A stretch of DNA of 64,000 nucleotides from the NCBI RefSeq assembly GCF_004366815.1, contig NZ_SORI01000004.1, forward strand, positions 124,001 through 188,000. The letters run 5' to 3'. The position numbers and the translations under genes were made by a program. The stretch is from Aminivibrio pyruvatiphilus (GTDB taxonomy: Bacteria; Synergistota; Synergistia; Synergistales; Aminobacteriaceae). Shown here piece after piece: positions 17,001 through 25,502 of the stretch. The notes under the pieces were generated by a model, which searched no databases, was not told the origin of the DNA, and was given only the letters and a program-made list of their open reading frames with translations. Each line of letters begins with the position of its first letter. The first letter of the stretch is position 1.

Positions 17001-19776
17001 TTACCCTCCTGGTAGTAGCAGCTACAATAAAGTACTCAAACATGTTCATCCCCTCGCGGAAGTTCGCCGTGATGGGATAGTCGATGATCCGTCCCGACGG
17101 GTCGGACATGAGGCCCCGGATGCCGGCCATCTGGCCCATCTGGCTCCGGCTTCCCCTGGCGCCGCTGTCGCTCATCATGCGGATGGGGTTGACCCGATCC
17201 ATGTGGTCCACGATGCTGTCGGCTATGGACCTTGATTTCTCCGACCAGAGGCTTTCCTTCTGGAAAAGATATTCGTCCTGGGTGAGGATGCTCATGTTGT
17301 ACTCGGACTTGAGCTCCTCATCCTCTTCCATGGCCTGCCTCGTGAGTTCCATCTTCTCCGGCGGGATGATGATGGACTGCACGCCGAAGCTGATGCCGCT
17401 CCGGGTGGCCCACCGGTAGCCCAGCATCTTGATGTCGTCGAGCATCTTCACCATGGCCACCCGGTTCACCATGTCGTAGGCCCGGTCGAGGATGGCGCCG
17501 AGGTCCTTCTTTCCGAGCTGTCGGTTGACGAACCGCAGTCCCTCGGGAAGGATGCTGTTGAAGATGACCCGGCCGGGGGAGGTGATGATCCAGTTCCCTT
17601 CCCCTCCCCACTCGGGGCTGTTTTTCAGCTTGACCCGGCCGTCCACCTTCACCGCGCCGTGGTTGAACGCCACGAGCACGTCGTCAAGGTCGGTGAAATG
17701 GGGCAATTCTTCCCCTGCCGTTTCGTCCTTCATGTCCGTCAGGTAGTAGATGCCCAGGACGATGTCCTGGGTGGGCGTCATGACGGGGCGGCCGCTCGCC
17801 GGGGAGAGCAGGTTGTTCGCCGAGAGCATGAGCAGCCTCGCCTCCGCCTGGGCCTCGATGGACAGGGGCACATGAACGGCCATCTGGTCTCCGTCGAAGT
17901 CGGCGTTGAAGGCGGTGCATACCATGGGGTGCAGGCGGATGGCCTTGCCCTCCATGAGCACGGGTTCGAAGGCCTGGATGCCGAGCCTGTGGAGCGTGGG
18001 GGCCCGGTTCAGCATGACGGGGTGGTCCTTGATGATCTCTTCGAGGATGCCCCAGATCTCTTCCCGGCCACGCTCGATGATACGCTTGGCGCTCTTCACG
18101 TTGGGGGCGAGGCCCCGCTCCACGAGCTGGCGGATGACGAAGGGCTTGAAAAGCTCGAGGGCCATCTGCTTCGGCAGGCCGCACTGGTAGATCTTGAGCT
18201 GGGGGCCGATGACGATGACCGAGCGGCCGGAATAGTCGACCCGCTTTCCGAGGGGGTTCTGCCGGAAGCGCCCCTTCTTGCCCCGGAGCAGGTCGGTGAG
18301 GCTCTTGAGGGGCCGGTTTCCGGCGCCCAGCACGGCCTTGCCCATGCGGCCGTTGTCGATGAGGGCGTCAACGGCTTCCTGGAGCATGCGCTTTTCGTTG
18401 CGGATGATGATCTCCGGAGCCTTGAGATCCTGAAAAATCATAAGCCGATTGTTCCGGTTGATGACCCTCCGGTACAGGTCGTTGAAGTCCGACGTGGCGA
18501 ACCGGCCGCCATCGAGCTGCACCATGGGGCGCAGGTCGGGCGGGATGACCGGCAGCACTTCGAGGATCATGGACTTGGCCGCGGATTTGCTCTTCCGGAA
18601 GTCCTCCGCCACCTGGAGGCGCTTGATGAGCTTCCGTTTCTTCTGGCCGGTGCTTTCGGAGACTTCTTCCCGGAGGGCCGCGCCGAGCTGGTCGAGATCG
18701 ATCTGCTCCAGCAGGGCCTGGACGCCCTCGGCTCCGATGCCCGCCCGGAATTTCTTGTCGTAGGCGGCGCAGAGGTCATACTCCCTCTCGAGGATGATGT
18801 CGGCGGGAGCGTAGGGGGAGATGCCCTCCTCGATGACAACGTAGCAGGGGTCCTCCACGGTGATGACTTCCTGCTGGGCGGTGAACCTCCCGGGGAATTT
18901 CTGGCTGTAGAGCCGGAACTCGCTCTCGGAGAGGACGTCGCCCTTTGCAAAGGGAAGGTGGACGGCGGCGATGACCACGAAGGCCTCCTGGTTTCCGGCC
19001 ATGGCCCGTTCGATTTCAAAGGTGTCGCCGTGGCGCTTCCGGTGACGCTCAACTTCAGACGCTGATACCACGGCACCTACAGCGCAGGAAGGGTCATCGG
19101 GAATGGTGACGAAGGTGAAGGCGGTCTCCACCTTGAAGCTCTCGTCGCCGTACTCCGTCTTGAACCGGGAGACCTGCCCCGCGGAGAGAAGGTCGTCCTC
19201 GTTCACGGGGACGTCGTCCACGGTGACGATGCGGAAGGCTTCCTCGGCCTTGAACTTGGGATCGTAGTGGCTGTGGATGCGGACCTCGCTCTCGGAGAGC
19301 ACGTCGTTCTTCCGGGCAAGGTCGATCCGCCGTCCCTCAATGACCACCTTGTAGGCGGCCTCCCGCCGGCGGGTGGGGGCGAAGTAGACCACATTCACCA
19401 GGTCCTTGATGGTGCAGCCCAGCAGCAGGCTGAGCCTGCTCGGGATGCCCTGGAGGTACCAGACGTGCACCACCGGCGCGGCAAGCTCGATATGGCCCAT
19501 GCGCTCCCGGCGGACCCGGTTGTCGGTGACTTCCACGCCGCAGCGGTCGCAGATGATCCCCTTGAACTTGGGGCTGCTGCGCTTGTATTTTCCGCAGGCG
19601 CACTCATAGCTCTTGATGGGGCCGAAGATGCGCTCGCAGAAGAGTCCGTCCTTTTCAGGCCGGAGGGTCCGGTAATTGATGGTCTCGGGCTTCTTCACCT
19701 CTCCGCTGGAGAGTTCCCGTATTCTTTCCGGGCTTGCGAGCTTGACCCGCACCCCGAGTATTTCCCTTCGGGCCAA
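14005..19776 (-). CDS. rpoC: RNA polymerase beta' subunit with an abnormal membrane-type C-terminal extension, not next to rpoB
   Basis: 1923 aa. The core is intact: N-terminal zinc ligands C59, C61, C76, C79; the catalytic NADFDGD at 624-630; the second zinc site ([20 protein letters not shown]) and the trigger-loop region [19 protein letters not shown]. Residues ~157-346 carry about five degenerate ~42-aa repeats (D-x-LSESE...KF.AE). The normal beta' end is reached near residue 1663; the remaining ~260 residues are an acidic, low-complexity linker, one hydrophobic helix ([18 protein letters not shown], ~1851-1868) and 55 more residues. These codons are AT-rich, unlike the core. The start is TTG at 19776 with AGGGG upstream and an in-frame TGA 9 nt before. 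rpoB, normally adjacent upstream, is absent, as are rpsL and fusA downstream. It may be an extra island-borne copy or the sole, relocated one. Confidence 0.93.
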   Translation of the reverse strand: MARREILGVRVKLASPERIRELSSGEVKKPETINYRTLRPEKDGLFCERIFGPIKSYECACGKYKRSSPKFKGIICDRCGVEVTDNRVRRERMGHIELAAPVVHVWYLQGIPSRLSLLLGCTIKDLVNVVYFAPTRRREAAYKVVIEGRRIDLARKNDVLSESEVRIHSHYDPKFKAEEAFRIVTVDDVPVNEDDLLSAGQVSRFKTEYGDESFKVETAFTFVTIPDDPSCAVGAVVSASEVERHRKRHGDTFEIERAMAGNQEAFVVIAAVHLPFAKGDVLSESEFRLYSQKFPGRFTAQQEVITVEDPCYVVIEEGISPYAPADIILEREYDLCAAYDKKFRAGIGAEGVQALLEQIDLDQLGAALREEVSESTGQKKRKLIKRLQVAEDFRKSKSAAKSMILEVLPVIPPDLRPMVQLDGGRFATSDFNDLYRRVINRNNRLMIFQDLKAPEIIIRNEKRMLQEAVDALIDNGRMGKAVLGAGNRPLKSLTDLLRGKKGRFRQNPLGKRVDYSGRSVIVIGPQLKIYQCGLPKQMALELFKPFVIRQLVERGLAPNVKSAKRIIERGREEIWGILEEIIKDHPVMLNRAPTLHRLGIQAFEPVLMEGKAIRLHPMVCTAFNADFDGDQMAVHVPLSIEAQAEARLLMLSANNLLSPASGRPVMTPTQDIVLGIYYLTDMKDETAGEELPHFTDLDDVLVAFNHGAVKVDGRVKLKNSPEWGGEGNWIITSPGRVIFNSILPEGLRFVNRQLGKKDLGAILDRAYDMVNRVAMVKMLDDIKMLGYRWATRSGISFGVQSIIIPPEKMELTRQAMEEDEELKSEYNMSILTQDEYLFQKESLWSEKSRSIADSIVDHMDRVNPIRMMSDSGARGSRSQMGQMAGIRGLMSDPSGRIIDYPITANFREGMNMFEYFIVAATTRRVIADTALRTAKSGYLTRRLVDVAQDLIITDHDCGTDHGICIEPLKQDGKVMIPLSERIYGRTALDDIADPATGTVIASKGECISVETAEKIEKAGIESVWVRSPLTCGLRHGVCQVCYGMDLATRKEVPMGEAVGVVAAQSIGEPGTQLTMRTFHTGGVRLTGEDITQGLPRIEQLFEVRRPKKVAYLAGVDGRVSEVRVMEGKRKVIITSGNGESEEKTTYNIPISQNLLIKEGDEVRKSDKITEGNVDPQQMLEVEGIEAVQRALVDEIQEVYRSQGVSINNKHIEVILRKVAPVNRVKITEEGDTSFVAGDLVWTDDIDAEMAQIVKENEDNITEAVRIFSGRILRDVASQKLNEAVTRYIGVPLDEEAIRTILRPGMMISSVVVDDEEGVPVTLIVGEAAFRKQMEGMDLITPFTSSDGKEISAGTHLTLGQLGIITADDPTPLLVRDGEILEKLADGVYLAENIIVDDELIAKADRVFTAKDAARCRELNVPSIVLWHTVERVNIPDKLEESLKDKWGKPLTQAIDRDGDAIADIPQLVDASIIKGILDGSVSAIEIDGSIFSRDRFLRDLLSAKIYGKVLLESVTDRKGHVLAEAGTEVNQAVIDALADCPDLLEVVVRPIGAPRKDEKKIIQRVTFVRKLREGPKVKPFVHGITKAALATDSFLSAASFQQTAQVLAGAAVKGEIDPLEGLKENVIIGHLIPAGTGVERFRAIRVGQARALAEKAAGAGVEFFQNIKMIQMTPILRRPEEKKNPENSPISFTEEYYQDMPKASFENKKAGYPVSGSDVNPYQHFSDEEKYDEIVPMPYGSQHKEIEVTLGEKHNIADEEAHFYYAAESKRPAPETGLQEKMDENKDDSNSFQEHAQHDRPAFRPGGEDSDERVQLVSTPPDHVFSEGNGDETARDDETRKKANVKILKRVTLIILFFVVMLLGWLMLHGNVRTQGDRSRKGQGETPFFFSQKSEVYAADLEIIGYLSMGRKNGNRSFFIKQS

Positions 19777-20434
19777 CGGTCTTCATCCCCTATTTTTGTA
19801 GGTTCAACATACTCAACAAGAGCTCCTCCAAATTCCACATCTTCGCTTTAAAAATAAGGACTCAAATTTTCGGAGAGTATTCAAGCTATTGCATTGGATC
19901 GCTCGAGCAATATCACGAGCGGGATTCGATGGTTACCGTACAACGAGAATGTTCTGTCGGTCATTAACCCTCCGAAAAATAATGTATGCATTTTGTATTT
20001 GTGGCACTCATTGGATTGTGTAAGAAAAGAATCCTCGCTATTGCAGGATTCTTATGAATTGAATGGACTCTCGGCTCTCACATAAGTAAGTATACCTTAA
20101 TTCTCGAAATTTTAGGAGTGTTGGTCTTCTGAATAATTCTAAATTCACCCTAAACAGAGTCTTCATTCCTTTAAAGACAGGTCAGGACAAATCAATCGAC
20201 AAACTTCCCAGCGGTTCTTTTTGCGTCCACGGAGTCTTTTTCAGCATCTGAATTAATCTGAACACTATACGAAAAATCGGTCTTGCTTCTTGAACGTTGG
20301 TGTTCCGTAATGTAGAATAAAACCGTTGCGGGGGGCGGATGTGGTGTTACAAAGTGGTGTTACAAAACGGCACAACGGGTTTTTGAAGAATGCAGTGTTT
20401 GCAACGACTTATAAAAAGAGAGGAAAATGGTAAT
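19777..20434. other. AT-rich gene-poor stretch upstream of rpoC
   Basis: About 660 bp between the rpoC start and the tRNA-Ser fragment. Short open frames exist (for example 19894-20085 on the plus strand) but lack a ribosome site and family likeness. No rpoB remnant is visible. Near 20,340-20,366 the 13-mer gtggtgttacaaa occurs twice in tandem, the kind of direct repeat that could be an integrase or excisionase arm site. Composition differs sharply from the GC-rich rpoC core on one side and from the chromosome on the other. Confidence 0.55.
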
Positions 20435-20454
20435 GAATCCCTCCTTCTCCGCCA
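20435..20454 (+). other. tRNA-Ser 3'-end fragment, probable attachment-site scar (attR)
   Basis: The 20 bases gaatccctccttctccgcca match the T-loop end, 3' T-stem strand, acceptor 3' strand, discriminator G and CCA of a tRNA-Ser. No 5' part of a tRNA exists in the preceding 90 bases, so this is a fragment. A strong terminator begins 24 bp later, as expected if the original tRNA's own downstream sequence was retained. Integrases commonly use tRNA 3' ends and leave exactly such a duplicate; orientation places the island to the left, with the intact tRNA-Ser beyond position 1. Confidence 0.7.
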
Positions 20455-20477
20455 TTTATTTCGCCTTTATAATGGAT

Positions 20478-20522
20478 CAAACGGAGGAAAAGTGACTAAA
20501 CACTTTTCCTCCGTTTGTTTTT
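20478..20522 (+). terminator. Strong intrinsic terminator after the tRNA-Ser fragment
   Basis: A perfect 17-bp stem (20478-20494 with 20501-20517), 6-nt loop actaaa, then five T. Most likely the original terminator of the tRNA-Ser gene. Confidence 0.9.
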
Positions 20523-20647
20523 GAGCAGCGTATACCGGGAATAGGTGCTGCGGTACAGTCAACCCTGTCCTTTCGGTTGTTTCTTTCCCTGCTTTTCGAT
20601 ATCCTGTACACGGTATTTCCGGCAAATTTTTCCGGGAGGTTGATCTC

Positions 20648-21151
20648 ATGCCAAAAAAGGACCATGCAAATCGCGCAATTGTTTTCTCTGCGTTTTTTCT
20701 TCTCTGCCTTTCGGCTGTGTCCGCATGGGCTTCCGTTTCCCAGGGGCTCGCCGAGCGGCTTGACCTTTTCCGTGACCGGAACTGGGTGTACAACAACGTA
20801 GGCAAGCCGGATTCCGTTGACTGGAATACGACCTTCAAGGCAGAGCTTGAAATGTACAGAATCTCAGGTTCATCGTATTTTGACTGGTATTTTGTGTCAT
20901 ATGGCCTTGACGGAACAATCGATGTTTTGGGGCAAATTTACAAGAAGGGGTACATGTCGGGATATGAGGTCTGTGACGAGCTTGAATCCCGGGGAGGTTT
21001 CCCCGCCGGCACGACAGGGCTTGGGAAGATATTCAGGATACAGCACACACGAACGGGAAAATCCATCCGGGTTGCCGTACAGGACAATAAAAAGCTCGGA
21101 CAAACGGTGGTGTACATGCTGACGCAGGATGCCTGGGAGAGGGTCAACTGA
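20648..21151 (+). CDS. Secreted protein of unknown function
   Basis: 167 aa. The start ATG has GGGAGGT 7 nt upstream. A signal peptide is clear: positively charged N-terminus, hydrophobic FSAFFLLCLSAVSAWA, and a likely cleavage after AWA. The mature part is ~140 aa, rich in aromatic and charged residues (FDWYFVSYG, RIQHTRTG), with a single Cys; I recognise no family. It stands alone, first gene on the chromosomal side of the att scar, and no operon partner is near. A 9-bp inverted repeat at 21163-21193 follows the stop but lacks a T-run. Confidence 0.75.
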   Translation: MPKKDHANRAIVFSAFFLLCLSAVSAWASVSQGLAERLDLFRDRNWVYNNVGKPDSVDWNTTFKAELEMYRISGSSYFDWYFVSYGLDGTIDVLGQIYKKGYMSGYEVCDELESRGGFPAGTTGLGKIFRIQHTRTGKSIRVAVQDNKKLGQTVVYMLTQDAWERVN

Positions 21152-21409
21152 TCAATGTAATCATGAACTCCCTGTTTTCCGGCAGGAGTTCATCACAGGT
21201 TCCGCCCAGGGAAACGCACATCTCCGCGAGCATGGGAAAAATGCCGAAATCCTTTGTGGGCCGGGGTAATCGTCTTTATTGATGAACACCCTTTCCCCGG
21301 AACTCAAATGTTGTATTATTACCCGTAGGAAAGTTTATTCCGGTCCCTGCGGAGACGGTGCGGTTTCGGGAGCAAGGCGACGGGTTTCATTCTGAAAGGA
21401 GTGCGTTTT

Positions 21410-22420
21410 ATGCGTAAGGTTGTGCTGTGCGTTCTTCTTGGTGCCCTTTTCTTCATTCCGGCCTTCTTCTCCGGCTGCGCGGCAGCGGCGCCGGAAGTGA
21501 CTCTCCGCTTTGCAGGGCAGTTTCCTGAGGGGCATACCGCTACCACCCTCATGCGGCAGGTAGCGGAGGAAGTGCTGGCAAAAACGGGGGGACGCGTGGA
21601 GATCCGGGTCTTTCCCGACAACGAGCTTGGGGATTATACCCTGGTGTACGAGGAACTGATCCGCGGGTCCATCGATATGGCCGCGATTACGGTGCCGAGC
21701 CAGTTTGACCCGAGGCTGGAGATCGCCTACATCAACTGTATCGTCCGGACCTTTGACGGGGCAAGGAGGCTTTTTGCCCCTGACGGATGGCTTTTTCACA
21801 AGATGGACGAGCTTCATACCCGCCTTGGGGTGAAGCTTCTCGGATTTCAGATGGAAGGGTTCATCGGCATCGGCAGCACGAAGCCGGTGAATGAACCCCT
21901 GAATCCGGAGGTCAAGAAAGGTATTTTGCTGCGCATCCCGAACATGGAGGTTTTCAAGCTCGGTGCGGAGGCCATGGGCTACCGGACGATCACCATCCCC
22001 TGGGACGAGGTTCGGGGATCCCTCCAGAACGGTTTTGCCGAGGGGGTCAACGGCATGACGCCCACGGCGGCGTACACCATGCTGAAAGGCGTGCTGAAAT
22101 ACTGGTACGATCTCCGGTATTCCATGGAGAATCTGAATTACATGATCAGCCTGAAGACGTGGGAAAATCTGAAGGAAGAAGACCGCGCGGTCATTGCCGA
22201 AGCCTGTTCGAAGATAACCGCCCTGAGCATTTATCTGGCTGAAAAGGACCAGGAAAAGCACCTCGGCCTTCTGAGGGAGGCCGGCGTGGAAGTTCATACC
22301 TATTCCAGGGAAGAGCTGGCGCCTGTTTTCTCAAAGGTTTCGGCGACGTGGGAGCGGCTGGCCGATAAATTGTCGGCTGAGCTTATCGAAGAGTTTATCA
22401 GGGAATACGCCGAGAAGTGA
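21410..22420 (+). CDS. dctP: TRAP transporter solute-binding protein, DctP family
   Basis: 336 aa. DctP-type receptors bind organic acids outside the membrane and deliver them to the DctQM permease. The N-terminus is a signal peptide ending in FFSGC, so it may be a lipoprotein. The mature protein has the family pattern: TLRFAGQFPEGH at the start, RVEIRVFPDNELGD, and a region around GILLRIPNMEVFKLGAEAMG that matches the 'R-x-P' substrate-carboxylate loop. ATG 21410 is chosen over GTG 21401 because AAAGGA lies 9 nt before the ATG but touches the GTG. No dctQ or dctM is adjacent, so it is an orphan receptor here. A strong hairpin terminator follows. Ligand unknown. Confidence 0.9.
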   Translation: MRKVVLCVLLGALFFIPAFFSGCAAAAPEVTLRFAGQFPEGHTATTLMRQVAEEVLAKTGGRVEIRVFPDNELGDYTLVYEELIRGSIDMAAITVPSQFDPRLEIAYINCIVRTFDGARRLFAPDGWLFHKMDELHTRLGVKLLGFQMEGFIGIGSTKPVNEPLNPEVKKGILLRIPNMEVFKLGAEAMGYRTITIPWDEVRGSLQNGFAEGVNGMTPTAAYTMLKGVLKYWYDLRYSMENLNYMISLKTWENLKEEDRAVIAEACSKITALSIYLAEKDQEKHLGLLREAGVEVHTYSREELAPVFSKVSATWERLADKLSAELIEEFIREYAEK

Positions 22421-22436
22421 TTCCCGCTCCATGGAA

Positions 22437-22484
22437 GAAACAACAAGGGCGGAACCCGTTGCCGGGTTCCGCCCTTGTTGTTTC
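22437..22484. terminator. Bidirectional terminator between dctP and the convergent P-loop gene
   Basis: A perfect 21-bp stem (22437-22457 with 22464-22484) and a 6-nt loop, with T-rich sequence on both outer sides, between two convergent genes. Confidence 0.88.
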
Positions 22485-22508
22485 TTCGATTTCAGGGCCC
22501 CTAAATGA

Positions 22509-25217
22509 CTATTTCCAGGGAGATTCCGGAAGGTCCATGTCCAGTTTTATGGTGAGGGAGTTGCCTCCGCTCTTCAGAGTTCCGCTGAGCTTTTCGTAGC
22601 CGAAGATTCCGCCCGCGTCCACTGCGACGTTGAAGACTTCCTTGTCCGAGCCGAGAACGCCCCCTGTTTCGATCCCGACGAAGGTGAAGCGGGATTCCAC
22701 GTCCCAGGTGAATTCGTGCTTTTCGCCGAAAACGGGCCGGACCTCGTTGTCCACCGTTTTTGTCTCGAGCAGTACTGCGCCGTTCTTTTTCAGGAGAATC
22801 TTCATGTCGGGAGTGTCGAGAAGCGAATCGGCTGCGGTGAAGTCGCCGCCGACGAGGGTCAGGACGGCCTTGACCCCGTTGATCACGGCATCGAGGAACA
22901 CGACAGCCTTTTCTGCTTCTGCAGCTTCTTCCGAATCCGGCCAGAGGGCGGCAAAAGCCTTCAGCGTTTCGGAGACCGCTGCCATGTCTTCTTTGTTTTT
23001 GGATGATTTGAGCCCTTCGAAGGCTGTTTTGCAGACAGAGAGGTGGGCCTGGCGAAGTTCCTGAAGTTTTGTGCCCTGGACTTCAGCCGCTTCCGCCACC
23101 GCACCGTCTCCGAATGCCCCGAGCCCGGCCTTTTCAAGCCTGGCGGTGAGGGTTTCGACAGAGGAGGCAAACAGCCCCCTTGCCCCTGCAAAGTCCTTCT
23201 TTTCCGCAAGGGCGGCAGCTTCTCCGGCGATTTTCTCCCATTCGGAAGTCACGAGCCTGGAAAATGTTTTTTCGAAACTTTGGGCCACTTCTTCCTTTCC
23301 GGCCGGGTAGTCCGTCCAGGAGAGGTCCAGGTCGGACAGCCTCGCCCCAAGGGCTTCAAGAGATTCGGCAGCCTCTATGCCTGCGGAGACGCCCGCGGCT
23401 TCGTTCTTTGCAATGGCGAGAATGCGGTCAGAGAGGGTCTTCTTTGCTGCGTCAGGCATTTCCGGATGCCGTGAAAGAGCGCCCCGGATGGCATCGCTGT
23501 CAGCGTTCCCGTCCCCGGCAAGGGTTTCGGCAAGGCGCATATACTGGTCTTCCAGAGCGGTTGAGAGGGTCTTGCGTGTGCTTTCAGGAAGATCTTCCCT
23601 CTTCAGAAGGGCCTGGAGTTTCCCAATCCCATCTTCGGGGGTCAGGGCGGAGGCCTCCTGAACCCATGCGGCTCCCCTGTCGGTCCACCTGGCGGAAATC
23701 ATGTCCTTCCAGGCTGCGCTCCGGTCGGCGATGAGTTTTTTCAGCTCCTCCGATGTGTTGGGGTTGTCTGAAAGCTTTGCGGCAGAGGCAACGAAAGCCT
23801 CCGCTTCTTCGATGTCAGCGTCAGGTCCGGCCATGTCAGCCCAGAAGGAGAAGAGCTCGGCAGCCTTCTGCTCTCCTTCGGTCTTCCACTGTTCGGGAAG
23901 CTTTGGCAGAAAATCAAGCCAGCTCTCCAGGAGGCTGTAGGCTTCGCCCGCATTTCCGGCTGTATCTGCGGTGCTGCCTGCCGTTTTTCCGAGAAGGGCC
24001 TGTCCCGCTTCGAAGTACCACCGGAGGGACTGGATCCTGTCATAGTTGGCCTGGTTCACGGTCCGGAAGGGGGAATTTGCAAGGTACTTCTCCACTTTTC
24101 CCGATGCGTCCAGGTACTGCCCGGACTTCACATCAGGCATTTTGGCGGTGTCAAGGTCCCGGATCAGCGGCAGAAGGCTGTCGAACTGCGCCTGTTCGTG
24201 GGCTTTAAGAATGCTGCTCCGGAAGGCTTCCTTGTCCGCTCCCCCCCGCAGGGCCGAGGGAATGAGAGGGATGGGATCGGGAAAGACGTAGCTCTTCCCG
24301 AAAGAATCCACTATCTTGAGGGCATCCTCGTGTCTGGAAGCCGCCATGAGCTTCCGGGCCTCGCTTTTTGTGCCGCTCCACCTGTAGTGGCTCATGCCCC
24401 AGGTGGCCGCCGTTGATACGACGAGAAGGGCTGCTACCGCGAGGACGGCGGACCTGATCTTTTTGCGTTCGTGCTCCTGGCTGCTCATCATTTTGTAGAG
24501 TTCCTCCATTGGTTTTATGACATTCTGGGGCTCATATTCTTTCGGAAGGGTTTTCTGGTCCGGCCATTTGCCGATGGAAATTACCCTGAAAGCCTTGAGA
24601 TCTCCGCCGCTGCCGGAAAGAAAGGCTGACAGGGCGGAAGACTTCTGCCGGTCTTTGCCCAGGACTTCTATCATTTTCTCTGTAAGCTGTTCGACGGAAA
24701 CGTCGGGGACGGTGTCCCCCCTGGTGAACAGGAAGACTACCGGTATTTTCCGGCCGCCGCTCCACCGGGAAGAATGGTTTTCGAGAAGAAAGGAGAGGGC
24801 TTCCTGAAATGTCCCGTTTTCCCGGAGAATTCTCTCCGGATTTTTCATCAGGTCGTCGGCCGGGAGGAAAAAGAGCACGCCGTCCGCGGATTTCAATTCG
24901 GGAAGGAACTTGTGGTCCTGCCAGTCGCGCCTTTTTTTTGATCCGCCCTCCGGCACGTCGATAAAGCTGACGTCCATATCAAGGGGAATCACAGAATAGG
25001 CGATGAGATCCTTTTTTGCCTTCTCTTTCACCGGGACCTGCTGCTTGAAGAGTGTCCGGATGATCCGACCGACTTCCCCGGAAGCTTCCGGGGTGTTCAG
25101 AGATACGGGCTTGCCCTGACCGAGATTGGTGACGAGATTAAAATAAGAACTCAAAAAGACGGTTTTTCCGGCGCCGGATGCGCCCATGATCGCAATCCTG
25201 TACTTTTTTTTGGCCAT
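22509..25217 (-). CDS. Large membrane-anchored P-loop (GTPase-like) protein of unknown role
   Basis: 902 aa. Residues 1-250 form a P-loop NTPase domain: Walker A GASGAGKT (12-19), DVSFIDVPEGG (switch/Walker B, ~82-92) and FLFTRGD (~163-168), a plausible base-recognition loop. One transmembrane helix lies near 257-275. The remaining ~620 residues are Ala/Glu/Lys-rich and helical with TPR/spectrin-like heptads, ending in a small beta-rich domain. The likely topology is a cytosolic switch with a long extracytoplasmic helical arm. The start ATG follows GGAGGG. It lies alone, convergent with dctP and divergent from a serine hydrolase. No family assigned; possibly an envelope scaffold or a gliding/secretion-type switch. 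Confidence 0.78.
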   Translation of the reverse strand: MAKKKYRIAIMGASGAGKTVFLSSYFNLVTNLGQGKPVSLNTPEASGEVGRIIRTLFKQQVPVKEKAKKDLIAYSVIPLDMDVSFIDVPEGGSKKRRDWQDHKFLPELKSADGVLFFLPADDLMKNPERILRENGTFQEALSFLLENHSSRWSGGRKIPVVFLFTRGDTVPDVSVEQLTEKMIEVLGKDRQKSSALSAFLSGSGGDLKAFRVISIGKWPDQKTLPKEYEPQNVIKPMEELYKMMSSQEHERKKIRSAVLAVAALLVVSTAATWGMSHYRWSGTKSEARKLMAASRHEDALKIVDSFGKSYVFPDPIPLIPSALRGGADKEAFRSSILKAHEQAQFDSLLPLIRDLDTAKMPDVKSGQYLDASGKVEKYLANSPFRTVNQANYDRIQSLRWYFEAGQALLGKTAGSTADTAGNAGEAYSLLESWLDFLPKLPEQWKTEGEQKAAELFSFWADMAGPDADIEEAEAFVASAAKLSDNPNTSEELKKLIADRSAAWKDMISARWTDRGAAWVQEASALTPEDGIGKLQALLKREDLPESTRKTLSTALEDQYMRLAETLAGDGNADSDAIRGALSRHPEMPDAAKKTLSDRILAIAKNEAAGVSAGIEAAESLEALGARLSDLDLSWTDYPAGKEEVAQSFEKTFSRLVTSEWEKIAGEAAALAEKKDFAGARGLFASSVETLTARLEKAGLGAFGDGAVAEAAEVQGTKLQELRQAHLSVCKTAFEGLKSSKNKEDMAAVSETLKAFAALWPDSEEAAEAEKAVVFLDAVINGVKAVLTLVGGDFTAADSLLDTPDMKILLKKNGAVLLETKTVDNEVRPVFGEKHEFTWDVESRFTFVGIETGGVLGSDKEVFNVAVDAGGIFGYEKLSGTLKSGGNSLTIKLDMDLPESPWK

Positions 25218-25502
25218 CCCCTATTCCCTCCATACAGTTGTCTATGCAAAGTCCTATACCGACAGCATCCGCCATGACGCAGGGAACAACGGGGAAGAGT
25301 CGGAAGGATCCCTCTTCTTCCCCCAAAAAGAATACCATAGATTCGGGAATATCAGCAATTTTTCTGATACCATCGGTTCCCTCCTTTCCACTGAAAGCTT
25401 GTTGGCTGCATGAATTGATGCTATATTACAAAAGGTTTAAAAAGCGGAGACGGGAAGCATCATGGGAAATTTTTCGCTTCAAAATAAAGGAGGATCGGAA
25501 AA

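Noticed and set aside
15496-19065. Long plus-strand open frames over rpoC (for example 15496-17235 and 17659-19065)
   Set aside because: They are shadows of the high-GC rpoC codons: no ribosome sites and no family likeness.
19894-20085. 63-aa plus-strand ORF between rpoC and the tRNA fragment
   Set aside because: No ribosome site, no family likeness, AT-rich DNA where such frames arise by chance.
20365-20454. An intact tRNA-Ser gene
   Set aside because: Only the 3' end is present; no acceptor 5' strand, D-arm or anticodon arm precede it.
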